Shown: positions 1-9,298 of the stretch, one piece after another
Layout: each line of letters opens with the position of its first letter
Position numbering within the stretch: position 1 is the stretch's first letter
Virus record (IMG/VR): IMGVR_UViG_3300042482_001138
Coordinates: 1-64,000 of that record
Source: a virus
DNA length: 64,000 nt
Direction: 5' to 3' (one strand)
Program-made: the position numbers and the translations under genes
The notes under the pieces: model-generated
What the model was told of the DNA's origin: nothing
The model's input: the letters and a program-made list of their open reading frames with translations, nothing else
The model's database searches: none

Positions 1-41
1 TATATATAAAAAAAACTTAAATAAAAAAAAAATAAATTATT

Positions 42-530
42 TTAACAATAAACTCCTGAACATCTTTTTTTACCGTCTAAACCAGGTTGTTTACCTTTAC
101 AAACTTGAACTGCGTATCCATTCGCGTATGCCGAAGGGTAAACATCAAACTTGGATTTTGCCGCCGCTTTTCCTCTAGCACAAAGTTTAGTTCCTGTTTT
201 TTTACGGCCCTCAGACATGACCATATCTTCATCATCAATATTCATTGACATTTGCATTCCATGTTTTTTTGTTTCATTCATCAAAAAATCAAAAACTTGA
301 TCCATATTGTTCTTTGCTTCTGCAATATGATCTTGTGCCCAATCGTGACCATGTTCTAAAATTTCTTCGATCATTTGTTGATCAAGATCTAATAAAAGAT
401 CACATTGTCTTCTCATTTGTTGTAAATTAGAAAAAAACATATATCGTGAGCTTTCTTTATGGGATTCATTTACCACTTTTCTAATTAACGAAGTAAGTTG
501 TGATTCTGTTATTTTTATTTCTCTATTCAT
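42..530 (-). CDS. Hypothetical protein with ITES-type N-terminal helix and Cys/Lys-rich C-terminal domain
   Basis: 162 residues. The N-terminus reads ITESQLTSLIRKVVNES (residues 7-23), an amphipathic helix of a type that recurs in several other proteins of this window and may be a prohead-packaging or cleavage signal (inference). The middle is helical and acidic. The C-terminal ~50 residues are Lys/Cys-rich with the motif KFDVYPSAYANGYAVQVCKG, a short domain I recognise from other marine phage proteins but with no function I can name. It is the last gene of the minus-strand block that begins at 2384, with a 5-base gap to the upstream gene. A virion-internal DNA-binding role is conceivable from the basic C-terminus but not shown. 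Confidence 0.75.
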   Translation of the reverse strand: MNREIKITESQLTSLIRKVVNESHKESSRYMFFSNLQQMRRQCDLLLDLDQQMIEEILEHGHDWAQDHIAEAKNNMDQVFDFLMNETKKHGMQMSMNIDDEDMVMSEGRKKTGTKLCARGKAAAKSKFDVYPSAYANGYAVQVCKGKQPGLDGKKRCSGVYC

Positions 531-535
531 AATAA

Positions 536-916
536 TTAGTTGTTTAAACCATTCTGACCACCCAAAGTGATCGCGTTCATCTGATATACAGTAGTACCTT
601 GATTATTTGTCCATGCCGGATGTGGTGTCACAACACTAACAACAGTGTTTCCGCTTGGTGTACAAACTTCTAAACAGATATTTTGTTCTGTGTTCGCACT
701 TAATGAACAACTACAATCTAAAAAAGGTCCAACTAATGAAAAAATTCCATCGACTTCGGGATTGTTTGTTATTGAATCTATTGTGAAACATCCTTCAGAT
801 GTTGAACCAGTAAATCCTAAATAATATGTATTTCCGGTTGTGTAGGCAGTAAAGCCATTATCGTTAACCACTAAAGGTGAATCACCATTACAAGGTATTA
901 TTAAAATATTTGCCAT
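536..916 (-). CDS. Hypothetical Cys-containing beta-rich protein, probable virion accessory
   Basis: 126 residues, rich in Thr, Asn, Gly and Val with little charge, which is the composition of secreted or virion-surface beta proteins. It contains paired cysteines (DCSCSL, CLEVC). No signal peptide or membrane segment is seen. It lies 4 bases downstream of the 921-2384 gene, so the two are probably co-transcribed from the promoter at 2389-2406. Its composition resembles the short Thr-rich proteins at 42067-42537 and 25021-25809. Function not recognised. Confidence 0.65.
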   Translation of the reverse strand: MANILIIPCNGDSPLVVNDNGFTAYTTGNTYYLGFTGSTSEGCFTIDSITNNPEVDGIFSLVGPFLDCSCSLSANTEQNICLEVCTPSGNTVVSVVTPHPAWTNNQGTTVYQMNAITLGGQNGLNN

Positions 917-920
917 TTTT

Positions 921-2384
921 TTATTTTTTATTAATTATTTGAAATTTTATCTGTTTCTTATAAGTATTTATTTCACCTGATGAAATCACTTTCAGATCAA
1001 TAAAATATTCATTAGGTATTTTATCTCTAGTGTCAAAAATAAAATAATACTCATTTGGGGTTCTGTTTATTTTTGTCCAATCTTGTACTTGAACTTCTGT
1101 TGTACCTTCTTTTACATAAACCCTATAAAAAGCATCTACATTCGGAAGTTGTTTATTTGTTGTATATGCTTGTTTTATTATTACACCAACTTTTCTTACG
1201 TCAGTATTTAAAATCATTTCATCTTGTTTTATACCATAATAATCAAATCCATAAACTGATGGTGTATTTGTTGAAGTTCCAATCTGAATAGACTTTTGTA
1301 TTGGGTAAACTGTAAAATCATTATAAATGTTTGGTAAATTGAATCCATTCATTACAATATTGGACCAAACATCGTTAAAAATACAAGGTGTTTTATATCC
1401 TATCAGTGGAGGAATTTGTATTTCATAAACACCTTTAGTTTTTCGACAAGATTGTAAATTTATAAGACCTGGTATAGGATCACCAGCAGAATCTTCAATT
1501 GTCACAAATGGGTTTAAATCTAAGTTTTTGAAGTCCCCATCTTCATAGATATACAAATAAAGTTTATTAGGTTTACCTAAAGTAAAATTATTTCTATCAT
1601 CTTCAATTAAATCATCATATGATGTTTCTAAAAAAGGTTCGTAAAATGTTTGGGTATGTCTTGAAAAAAACCCAACCGAATAAGTTCCAGTTGTTCCGGT
1701 CAAGTTTTCTACTTGAGGTAGAAAAGCAATACCCCACCCAACAGGATTGACGAAATTACCTTGTAAGATATAATTAATTTCATTTGTCATATCAAATTCG
1801 ATATTTTCATCACCAAATTCGAAGTGTTGTGTTGCGACAATAGTAAGCGCCGAAAACGGAGTGGATCCACTATTCAAATTACTATAAATCCCTGGTTGTT
1901 GCCAAAAATCTATTGTGGTTGTTTGATACCAATTTGATGGCCTGTCAGAATAGTTTTTATCATTTGGAACTGAAGACATAAGATCTGCATAATCATACCC
2001 AACACCTTCATCCCATCTTTGTGGTTGACTAGGATCTAAATCTACATACGGTATTCTGAACAAAATTAAGTCAAATGAAGTTGCTCTCAATCTACCCTGT
2101 GAAGTTTTTTCATTAAGAAAGTCCTTATTGAAAAAACTTGTATTTGTCATACGTAATGTATGTTTGATATTGTTACCATTACATAAAGGATTAATTGTCC
2201 CGTCATTATATTTTTCTTTTAATAATGTTAAATCTAAATCAAAAATAAATCTACTAAACCCGTTTGGGTTTATTAAATTACCATTACCATAGAATAACTC
2301 AATTACAGGATTTCTACCTGTATTAGTTAAACTATTCGAAATGATTGTATTATTCCTACTAAAATATGAATTGTTAATTGACAT
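921..2384 (-). CDS. Probable tail/baseplate structural protein, unknown family
   Basis: 487 residues, no transmembrane segment, many aromatic and Asn residues, predicted mainly beta. The C-terminal ~110 residues (from about DVRKVGVIIKQAYTT) look like an Ig-like or fibronectin-like beta domain with alternating hydrophobics. It is the first gene of its transcription unit: a TATTTATTA promoter-like element lies 5 bases upstream of the start codon, and the upstream neighbour is the gp5-like hub gene. Context and composition suggest a virion protein such as a baseplate or fibre component. I do not recognise a specific family. Confidence 0.65.
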   Translation of the reverse strand: MSINNSYFSRNNTIISNSLTNTGRNPVIELFYGNGNLINPNGFSRFIFDLDLTLLKEKYNDGTINPLCNGNNIKHTLRMTNTSFFNKDFLNEKTSQGRLRATSFDLILFRIPYVDLDPSQPQRWDEGVGYDYADLMSSVPNDKNYSDRPSNWYQTTTIDFWQQPGIYSNLNSGSTPFSALTIVATQHFEFGDENIEFDMTNEINYILQGNFVNPVGWGIAFLPQVENLTGTTGTYSVGFFSRHTQTFYEPFLETSYDDLIEDDRNNFTLGKPNKLYLYIYEDGDFKNLDLNPFVTIEDSAGDPIPGLINLQSCRKTKGVYEIQIPPLIGYKTPCIFNDVWSNIVMNGFNLPNIYNDFTVYPIQKSIQIGTSTNTPSVYGFDYYGIKQDEMILNTDVRKVGVIIKQAYTTNKQLPNVDAFYRVYVKEGTTEVQVQDWTKINRTPNEYYFIFDTRDKIPNEYFIDLKVISSGEINTYKKQIKFQIINKK

Positions 2385-2388
2385 TTAT

Positions 2389-2406
2389 CTTTTTATAATA
2401 AATATC
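2389..2406 (-). promoter_or_regulatory. Candidate late promoter (TATTTATTA type)
   Basis: On the minus strand the sequence reads GATATTTATTATAAAAAG immediately before the ATG at 2384. It matches the recurrent element found before other virion genes in the window. It overlaps the stop codon of the upstream hub gene. Confidence 0.55.
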
Positions 2407-3931
2407 AATTAATTCTAATATTTTGATTTAATATTGTATTTGGTGCGTCTAATAGTTGTTGGAGAATTTCTGACGTTCTAGTTCCATCTCTACCAACAGT
2501 TGATGGTGAAAGCCCGTGGAATGGATGAACGTGTGAGATCAAGAACTTTACAATTAAATTTAATAGCTTCATAAGTTCATCACCTCTGACCATTGGATCA
2601 GTCTTTGGTACTATTTCTTTAGTGTATTTATCTTCTTTTATACCATATAATGTAGAACTTAGATCTATTTTTCCTTTTGATGGTATTTGAGTACCGTGGG
2701 ATAATAAAAATATTTTTTCAGCACCCATCGTTGAATATGTTATAGGTGCCGTCGAGTACAAAATTGGTATATAAGTGCTTGTATTAATTTTAACAGGACT
2801 TGATGTTTTATTGTAATCCCAAACTAAATTATAACCTGTTTTTGTGTCATTTGTATTAAGTTTAACTTTGTTACTTATTTTAGTAACATTATCTATTTCA
2901 ATAGGAGTTGAGCCAGTTAAGTTTATTAATTTATCATAGGTGTTTAACGTAGGTCTGAAATAAAAAGGAAATTGATCATAAACGTTATGAATAGTGTAAC
3001 CACTTATATTTATTGTGCCTTCATTAACTCCCTTTATGAAATCATTTATTAACGTATAAGTTTCTTTTAATGTTTTACCAATAAATTGAATGTAATATTC
3101 AGGAGCCCCAACTATTTGTGACACGTTAGATGCAACACTAAAGTCTTTTGATTCCAATGAAACATTTGCGTTTGTTACATTATATGGGACATTATACAGA
3201 TAAATAGTTCCAGTAAAGGCGTCCATAGTGTTATCCGGATTTATTATATCCCAATCAACAACCTTTCTTATTGGTTTACTATCTATAAAAATTGTTTGTT
3301 CTTCTCTTTCTTCACCATTTTCAGATTTAGTTGGGTAATTACTTAAGTGAAGAAACGCTCGTTTTTCATTCTCTATTGGAAATTTGTTAACATCAAATAC
3401 GCTATTAGTTTTTCCGGCACGTAAAAGAACTTCTTCTTTTTTAACAATAATATCTGCGGTTCCTCGACCAAGGAGTGAATTATCACCGGGTTCAGGAAAA
3501 ATACCAAAACTTTTTATATTTCTATATTCCCCCTGTTGATTTTTTAATGATAAGGATTGTTTAATTTTTGAACCTGCCGCGGTAAACTTTTTCGCTGATT
3601 CAAAATACTCAAAGTTTGTAGTTTGTGGTGATGAAAAAGGTCCTTGTATATAATATTGATTAAGATTGTCAAAAGTTTTGTCTTGATATATTATGTTTAC
3701 AAGTTCATTTTTTTCAGGGATTTGATTGATGTAAAAAGGGAGTAGTGGATTAAACACAAAAGGATCTCTTTGCGTCCAAGCGTCAGTTTCTTCATTCCAA
3801 TTAGGTATTGAACTTACAACCCCTAAATAATCTTTAACTTCTGGTCTGACTCTTAGTCGACCTAACACCATTGGGTCTTTGTTATCTAAAACAACACCAG
3901 GAAATATTATTTGATTTTCGTTACCCCCCAT
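2405..3931 (-). CDS. Baseplate hub protein, gp5-like with N-terminal OB-fold
   Basis: 508 residues. The N-terminal ~115 residues (LGRLRVRPEV, then DAWTQRDPFVFNPLLPFYIN and a following basic/hydrophobic strand) match the OB-fold domain of T4 gp5/VgrG-type hub proteins, in which LGR(L/V)RVR is the recognisable first strand. The C-terminus has helix-plus-HVHPFHGLSPST, resembling the region that precedes the spike in other hubs. No lysozyme domain is visible, unlike T4 gp5, so cell-wall hydrolysis must be elsewhere. It overlaps the upstream 69-residue gene by 11 bases. Confidence 0.6.
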   Translation of the reverse strand: MGGNENQIIFPGVVLDNKDPMVLGRLRVRPEVKDYLGVVSSIPNWNEETDAWTQRDPFVFNPLLPFYINQIPEKNELVNIIYQDKTFDNLNQYYIQGPFSSPQTTNFEYFESAKKFTAAGSKIKQSLSLKNQQGEYRNIKSFGIFPEPGDNSLLGRGTADIIVKKEEVLLRAGKTNSVFDVNKFPIENEKRAFLHLSNYPTKSENGEEREEQTIFIDSKPIRKVVDWDIINPDNTMDAFTGTIYLYNVPYNVTNANVSLESKDFSVASNVSQIVGAPEYYIQFIGKTLKETYTLINDFIKGVNEGTINISGYTIHNVYDQFPFYFRPTLNTYDKLINLTGSTPIEIDNVTKISNKVKLNTNDTKTGYNLVWDYNKTSSPVKINTSTYIPILYSTAPITYSTMGAEKIFLLSHGTQIPSKGKIDLSSTLYGIKEDKYTKEIVPKTDPMVRGDELMKLLNLIVKFLISHVHPFHGLSPSTVGRDGTRTSEILQQLLDAPNTILNQNIRIN

Positions 3932-4130
3932 TTCTCTTGTTATGTTCTTTTAATAATGTATTATAGGTGGTTTCAATTTTATCTAAATAATTTGATAACA
4001 TAAGTAACTTTTCTTTAGTTACATTAAATTCATTATTCATAAAATCCAAAGCCTTAGTCAAATCTTTGTTTGACTTATTTTTATAATCTTTAACAATTTC
4101 TTCAATTTTTTTTGCTTCTTCCAAATTCAT
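3921..4130 (-). CDS. Small coiled-coil protein
   Basis: 69 residues, almost entirely charged amphipathic helix with Leu/Ile spacing consistent with a coiled coil. It starts 1 base after the stop of the 633-residue gene and its end overlaps the hub gene start by 11 bases, so it is translationally embedded in the virion operon. A chaperone or assembly-factor role would fit its position, but there is no family signature. Confidence 0.65.
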   Translation of the reverse strand: MNLEEAKKIEEIVKDYKNKSNKDLTKALDFMNNEFNVTKEKLLMLSNYLDKIETTYNTLLKEHNKRNGG

Positions 4131-4131
4131 C

Positions 4132-6033
4132 TTATAATTTTTTTCCGCTTATGTTCATCGGCATAACCACACCACCAGGTAACCATGTCCCATAACCTGA
4201 CAATCCTTCTACTTTACTATTTTCATCTTCTTCTTTTTTGTTGGCCTTGAGTTGTGAAAACAAAGCCGCTAATCCTAAATTTGGTGTACCATCAGGCATT
4301 GGTCCTGTAGGCAATCCAATTTTTTGATATTCTTCGATAGAATTAACAAATGCTCTTGATGCTGAATACCCGCTTAGTAATTTTGTTGCGACTAGTAATG
4401 GTTTAGGAATCGTATCCCCAAAACCACTTATGGCGATTTTAAGTAGTTGTAATATTTCATCAACAACCCCTTTACATTCTCTCCAATCTTTTATTAATCT
4501 GGCAACTGTAAGAATAATTTCTATTAGTCTTAAAATAATTCTAAGTCTTGTTTGTGACGTTTCTTTAGTAACATCTAAGATTATTGCCTGTATTAAATTT
4601 TGTATATCTTTTTTAATAATTGTAAAAAGTTCTTGGATAAATATTGCCCCTATTTGAGACATTATTTCCATAACAAGTCTAAAAAACTTTTTTACAAAAT
4701 CCATTAATGATTTAACCAAGTCACCGATAGATGATCCTAAAGATTTCAACATGATCATTATTGGTAGTAGTACTTTGGGTGAAAACAATGCGTATAATAT
4801 TGCTTTGGGTATACTTTTCAATAAACTCAAATCAAAACTAATTTTAATGCCAAAACCATTATCATTTGATCCATTAACAACGGCTGAACTTGCATTTTCT
4901 ATTGCAGTATCAATAGTTTGACCTGAAATAAAAATAAGGTCGATTATTGATTGTGTAATCAATTCTGAATTCACAGGCACTTCTACGTTATCACAGTCCT
5001 CAAAAACAATTACACCTTGATAAATATTATTTATCCTTTCTTCTATTTGGAATAGATCAACACTTGTAAATTCAAAAAATGATTCGTCTACTTCATCTAA
5101 TTCAGATGTCTTCGATGTTCCAGCAACATTTATTTCTTTGTTTGAATCAAAACATAAACCTAAAATTCTTTGTAGAATAATTTCAAACTTTGAAAAATCA
5201 CCAATTTTTAAATTTCCTGTACCAGACTGTATTGATAGAAATCCCGTGAGAATTTCGAATAACATCGCAATCACGTTATTGAAATCCAAAATATCTAAAC
5301 TTGCATAATAATCTTTCAGGGCTTCTGATATTTTATTAATACCCGTGAACCTTGGTTGTAAAGTTACTTTAAAAAATTGACCAGGATTGTTGTTACCATC
5401 TTGTAATACATATTCAATATCGAAAAGATCTTGTCCAGATGCTCCTTTATAGTATTGACCGTATTCGTTGAAATATGACGTACCCAAAGATTGAATTCTA
5501 TGGTACAGTTCCTTGTTCATTGCAAAGGGCACTGTACCAATATTTATTCCTTGTTTTTCATATAAAATGGCAAACTTTTCATCTGCAGGATCTTTTTTCA
5601 ATAAAGACAACAAATCAATAGATCTTACTGGAATATATATTGGTTGGTTAGGATTATATTCTTGGTCCAAACTACAACCGATAGTATTGATAGCTTCTTT
5701 GATTAAAATTTCTGTAATCTTTGGTTTACAGTTTGCCAAAGCTCTAACAAAAACTTTTTTAAGATATTCAATTGTGTTTGCACCTTTTCTATTAGTCAAA
5801 CTTGCAATTTCAACTAATTCATCAAGTTGGGTTTTTTGTTTTTTTTGGGATCTTTTTTTTTCTTTTTTTGCTTCAGACTTTGATCTTCTATTTTGTTTTG
5901 AATTAACTTCTTCGTTGTCACCTTTTTTTTTTGACAATTCTGCAACATCTTGTCTTACCTGATTGTAGGTTTTCGCAGCATTAATTTTACTTTTTACTTC
6001 ACCGTAGCTAAAATTTAAATCTTGTGAAGGCAT
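4132..6033 (-). CDS. Large virion-associated protein with Lys-rich N-terminus and hydrophobic helical C-half
   Basis: 633 residues. Residues ~35-75 are an extremely Lys/Gln-rich segment; residues ~75-390 look globular; residues ~410-560 contain several long hydrophobic or amphipathic helices (for example LLPIMIMLKSL and FIQELFTIIKK), reminiscent of tape-measure or hub proteins that insert into the host envelope. Flanking genes are the hub operon. It shares one base with the end of the upstream gene (TAATG). T4 gp29-like hub/tape-measure is one possibility, but the length and sequence do not prove it. Confidence 0.6.
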   Translation of the reverse strand: MPSQDLNFSYGEVKSKINAAKTYNQVRQDVAELSKKKGDNEEVNSKQNRRSKSEAKKEKKRSQKKQKTQLDELVEIASLTNRKGANTIEYLKKVFVRALANCKPKITEILIKEAINTIGCSLDQEYNPNQPIYIPVRSIDLLSLLKKDPADEKFAILYEKQGINIGTVPFAMNKELYHRIQSLGTSYFNEYGQYYKGASGQDLFDIEYVLQDGNNNPGQFFKVTLQPRFTGINKISEALKDYYASLDILDFNNVIAMLFEILTGFLSIQSGTGNLKIGDFSKFEIILQRILGLCFDSNKEINVAGTSKTSELDEVDESFFEFTSVDLFQIEERINNIYQGVIVFEDCDNVEVPVNSELITQSIIDLIFISGQTIDTAIENASSAVVNGSNDNGFGIKISFDLSLLKSIPKAILYALFSPKVLLPIMIMLKSLGSSIGDLVKSLMDFVKKFFRLVMEIMSQIGAIFIQELFTIIKKDIQNLIQAIILDVTKETSQTRLRIILRLIEIILTVARLIKDWRECKGVVDEILQLLKIAISGFGDTIPKPLLVATKLLSGYSASRAFVNSIEEYQKIGLPTGPMPDGTPNLGLAALFSQLKANKKEEDENSKVEGLSGYGTWLPGGVVMPMNISGKKL

Positions 6034-6401
6034 TATTTATTGAGTTTGTAACTTTTATCGTCAGTGTCTTTATCAATCAAAGATTGTAGGATATCATCAT
6101 TCATGTCTAAATCAGACAAAGTAAAATTATCTTGTTTTTCTTGTGACTTCTGCCATATCTGAGCTTGAAGCTTTGATAAGGACAACTTTTTTTCTACACA
6201 ATCGTTAATGATCTTTTGTTGCTTTTCAATTACAGGACCAATGAGAGTCATGTCTTCAGGTTCCTTCATCATAGTCAACATTTTATTTTGTATCCTTATG
6301 GCGGTACTTCTTTGTTCTACAATTTCATTGTAAATTTCTTGCATCAAAGAAAGTAAGGAATCTTTGGTTAGGTTAATTTCTTTTTTTGTTGGTCTTGGCA
6401 T
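6033..6401 (-). CDS. Hypothetical helical protein, first gene of the hub operon
   Basis: 122 residues, predicted all-helical with two long amphipathic helices (residues ~10-50 and ~65-100) and an acidic C-terminus (SDLDMNDDILQSLIDKD). A TATTTATA element sits 3-4 bases upstream of its ATG. Small helical phage proteins in this size class include small terminase subunits and late-transcription coactivators such as T4 gp33; the acidic-hydrophobic tail and the adjacent gp55-like gene make the latter worth testing, but no diagnostic motif is present. Confidence 0.6.
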   Translation of the reverse strand: MPRPTKKEINLTKDSLLSLMQEIYNEIVEQRSTAIRIQNKMLTMMKEPEDMTLIGPVIEKQQKIINDCVEKKLSLSKLQAQIWQKSQEKQDNFTLSDLDMNDDILQSLIDKDTDDKSYKLNK

Positions 6402-6417
6402 AACTATAAATATTTTT
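6402..6417 (-). promoter_or_regulatory. Candidate late promoter (TATTTATA type)
   Basis: Minus strand AAAAATATTTATAGTT directly abuts the ATG at 6401. If it is a -10-like element, the transcript would be nearly leaderless. Confidence 0.45.
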
Positions 6418-6421
6418 ATTT

Positions 6422-7171
6422 CTATTTTAACATATCATTAATTATTTCTTGATAAATTTTCTTGTATCTCTTCAAAGAATTTCTAATTTCTTTTGTAGAA
6501 AGATTAGTCATTTCTCGTATTTCAAACAAAACAACATTTTTATTAAACTTGTTGTTGTTCGAATTATCAACAAATATATTATTATAGTTACGGAATATTT
6601 CCATAAGAGCTTGACCTAGCTTCATTTCTTGTTCACTAATTGATTTATCGTCCATAGAATCTGTAAGTTTAATAATAAATTTATTTATTATTTCTTCAGT
6701 AGATATACTATCATCGTCTATATGATAAATCATATCAGGGGCATTATGTAAATCCGCAGAAATATCTTCATATGAAACTTTACGATTCATATCTTTTTGA
6801 TCTTTCAGTATTTGGCCCATTAAATAATTTTTACATATAGTACCAAAATATGAATATGCCTTTTTTTCTTTTGATGGTTTAAATTTATCAATTTTTGTCA
6901 TCAAAAAAGAATGAGTGTCAACATGGATTTCATTAAAATCCATATCTTTTCTGTATAATTTATATCGTCTTATAATTGACGATATCATTTTATCCAAGGG
7001 AAATCTTAAATATTCATTATAAATTTTATTCTTTTCATCCATAGTGTTCGCAGTTAAAAACATCCTAACTGCGTTTTCTTCTGGTTCATCAAAATAATTA
7101 TTTAACTTAGGTTTCCTTCCCTTCTTTTTCTTTTCATTCTGGGTTTCGTTTAAATCTAATTTTAATTCCAT
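6422..7171 (-). CDS. gp55: Late-transcription sigma factor, T4 gp55-like
   Basis: 249 residues. Residues ~45-130 carry a sigma-70 region 2-like pattern (LDKMISSIIRRYKLYRK, then FKPSKEKKAYSYFGTICKNY and LMGQILKDQKDMNRK), as in T4 gp55, which directs RNA polymerase to late promoters. The C-terminal ~40 residues (MTNLSTKEIRNSLKRYKK) look like a helix-turn-helix, perhaps a reduced region 4, which T4 gp55 lacks. The N-terminus is Lys-rich. It is the distal gene of the long operon beginning at 19255 and starts 1 base from the stop of the glycosyltransferase upstream. Its likely targets are the TATTTAT elements annotated here. Confidence 0.7.
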   Translation of the reverse strand: MELKLDLNETQNEKKKKGRKPKLNNYFDEPEENAVRMFLTANTMDEKNKIYNEYLRFPLDKMISSIIRRYKLYRKDMDFNEIHVDTHSFLMTKIDKFKPSKEKKAYSYFGTICKNYLMGQILKDQKDMNRKVSYEDISADLHNAPDMIYHIDDDSISTEEIINKFIIKLTDSMDDKSISEQEMKLGQALMEIFRNYNNIFVDNSNNNKFNKNVVLFEIREMTNLSTKEIRNSLKRYKKIYQEIINDMLK

Positions 7172-7977
7172 TAAACCTCTTGGGGTTCATATTTTATATC
7201 TCTTTGTTTAATATAGAAATATTCTTTCTTTGCTGAATCTATCCAAAACTTAACTTCATCTTCACTAAGTCTATCATCAGAATTTTTATAATTCCAAAAA
7301 ATTGAACCTTCTCTCAAATTCATATGTTTATAACCAATTTTTGGAATTGTCATAATCTTAACTGAATTTTGTGTTAGTCTTAAAAAGAACTCATATCCAA
7401 ATGTCAATTTGATATTATTTTTAATCATACCATTGTTAATATAATCATCTTTTTTTATTATCAGTCCTGATATTTGAAAGTTTTGATAGTTCAAAAGAGT
7501 TTCATTTGTTAACAACCCTAAGTCTTGTGATATGTTTGCGGCAAACGTTGCTTCATTTGTAAAACCAACAAAGACACCTTGTTCATTTACGTCGACAACA
7601 ATCGGTAAAAATACACCAACATCTTCATATAAATTCATATATTTGGTTGCGTTTTTAAACCAAATGCTCGAATACTCGTCATCGAATTCCAACAAAGAAA
7701 TCCATTTTGAGTTTGATGATGTTGCGCCATAGTTAATTTGGTCCGCAAAATTGGGTTCTTTATCCCAAACTAACTTAGTTACATTTAGTTCTTCAAAATC
7801 ATAGTTTTCAATATGTTCTGACAAGAATTTTTCATCACAGTAAACTATGATTAGTTCATTTATGTAATCTTTTTGATTTTTTACTGATGTAATACATCTA
7901 TTGAAGTACTCTTCAAAATTTCTTGCTTTACCTGATTTTATAGGTAATATAACCGATATTGTATTATTATTTTCCAT
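7171..7977 (-). CDS. Family 2-type glycosyltransferase (GT-A)
   Basis: 268 residues. The N-terminus (TISVILPIKSGKARNFEEYF) is the first Rossmann strand of GT2 enzymes; EFDDEY near residue 100 is in the position of the metal-binding DXD motif; a later aromatic/charged segment (FFLRLTQNS) fits the acceptor half. Cytoplasmic, no membrane segment. It lies 3 bases after the next glycosyltransferase gene in the same operon. Donor and acceptor are unknown; candidates are virion protein, host surface glycan or DNA. Confidence 0.75.
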   Translation of the reverse strand: MENNNTISVILPIKSGKARNFEEYFNRCITSVKNQKDYINELIIVYCDEKFLSEHIENYDFEELNVTKLVWDKEPNFADQINYGATSSNSKWISLLEFDDEYSSIWFKNATKYMNLYEDVGVFLPIVVDVNEQGVFVGFTNEATFAANISQDLGLLTNETLLNYQNFQISGLIIKKDDYINNGMIKNNIKLTFGYEFFLRLTQNSVKIMTIPKIGYKHMNLREGSIFWNYKNSDDRLSEDEVKFWIDSAKKEYFYIKQRDIKYEPQEV

Positions 7978-7980
7978 ATA

Positions 7981-9039
7981 TTAAATTGTTTCTGTTTTAG
8001 TTAATTGTGATTCAAAACTTTCTAATCTTGTAGCGAGTACATCATTAAAAAATGTGATTACATCATTTTTGAACTTTTCGTCAGATGATAAACTTTCCGA
8101 TGTTTTATCCATATTTACGTAAAGTTCAGGATTAATATTATCTTCTAACCAATTTTGTATAAAATCCGCAACTACATCTGGTAACATGTTTTTGTTATTT
8201 ATCCAAATTCCATTATCTTCATTCATCCAATTTGGTACTAAGTTTGGTACTAATCCAATGACAGGAATTCCCATTTTAATAGATTCCAATGGAAAAGTTC
8301 CCCATCCACTATTTTCATCTACCCAAATTGATACAAAACTATCATTCATTGCTTGTGCAAACTCTGTTTCTGAAAGACCTCTAAGATCTCTAAATGTGAT
8401 CCATCTATATTGTGGGAACTTAGCATAAAAAGTTTTAATCAAATTTGTTGTGTCTCTGTGATCTCTTGTGTGAATCGAAACTATTGTTTTTGGTGGTAAC
8501 TCTTGTTTCTTAAAACAAGAAGAAATTTTGGGTTCGACCACGTCAACTGTAATATTTCTAACTACATTTTTTATATATTCTTTTTGATTTTCGGAAGTTG
8601 TTAAACATTTCAAAAACCCTAATAACGGCCAAGTTTGACCAGGTTGAAGGGTTTCAAAAATATAATCATAAGATTGACATAGTACAATTTTTCCACAAGG
8701 TAACTTAGTGATTTGATCCATTACAAATCCATATATTTCAGGAACAATTATTAAATCTTCAGGAGAAACATCTAAATTTGTCCCTTCTATTGCCTTATGT
8801 GGTAATTCATTCATATATTCTTCACCCAACCAATCAGTAACACCAAAATAATCTGGTTTTTCATGTAGAATTATAGGATTGAATCCTTCATGTTTTAAGT
8901 CCATAGCCATTTGATAGATGTATCTAACTGATGCCTTGGCATTACCTTTGGTGTCTTGTACCAAAAAATAAATTCTTGATTTTTTGTCTTTCATGTTCTG
9001 AATAGACTTTTCTAACTTAGATATTTGTTCTGTATTCAT
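7981..9039 (-). CDS. GT-B glycosyltransferase-like protein
   Basis: 352 residues. The N-terminal Rossmann half (RIYFLVQDTKGNAKASVRYI) and the C-terminal half with VSIWVDENSGWGTFPLESIKMGIPVIG, the typical GT-B nucleotide-sugar binding loop with its conserved E-x7-E-like region, indicate a GT4-like fold. It ends with a helical C-terminal tail. The gene follows a small unknown gene by 4 bases. Confidence 0.7.
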   Translation of the reverse strand: MNTEQISKLEKSIQNMKDKKSRIYFLVQDTKGNAKASVRYIYQMAMDLKHEGFNPIILHEKPDYFGVTDWLGEEYMNELPHKAIEGTNLDVSPEDLIIVPEIYGFVMDQITKLPCGKIVLCQSYDYIFETLQPGQTWPLLGFLKCLTTSENQKEYIKNVVRNITVDVVEPKISSCFKKQELPPKTIVSIHTRDHRDTTNLIKTFYAKFPQYRWITFRDLRGLSETEFAQAMNDSFVSIWVDENSGWGTFPLESIKMGIPVIGLVPNLVPNWMNEDNGIWINNKNMLPDVVADFIQNWLEDNINPELYVNMDKTSESLSSDEKFKNDVITFFNDVLATRLESFESQLTKTETI

Positions 9040-9043
9040 ATTT

Positions 9044-9298
9044 TTATAATTTGTTTATTATTTTTTTCATCAAAAGTGTATTGAATGCTATTTTGAAAGG
9101 AATTGATAATTCGTGACTTTTAAGTCCTAAATTTTCATCAACTTCATTAGACTCAGTAAGTACCGTTTCTAGCATAGATTTTATAGTTTCGTACTTTACC
9201 AAATGTATTTGTGGTTCCCCACTTGTACTTGTCATGTTTACGTGGTCTTCTAAAGCGTCAAGATCAACGTAGTAATTTTCATTGAGTATTTTGAACAT
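9044..9298 (-). CDS. Small hypothetical protein
   Basis: 84 residues, mixed alpha/beta, acidic. The start ATG overlaps the stop of the HAD-like gene by one base, so the pair is translationally coupled. It contains no motif I recognise; length and operon position suggest an accessory protein. Confidence 0.6.
   Translation of the reverse strand: MFKILNENYYVDLDALEDHVNMTSTSGEPQIHLVKYETIKSMLETVLTESNEVDENLGLKSHELSIPFKIAFNTLLMKKIINKL

Noticed and set aside
2405-3931. Lysozyme domain in the gp5-like hub
   Set aside because: Searched by eye for the Glu/Asp/Thr catalytic pattern of T4 lysozyme; not found.
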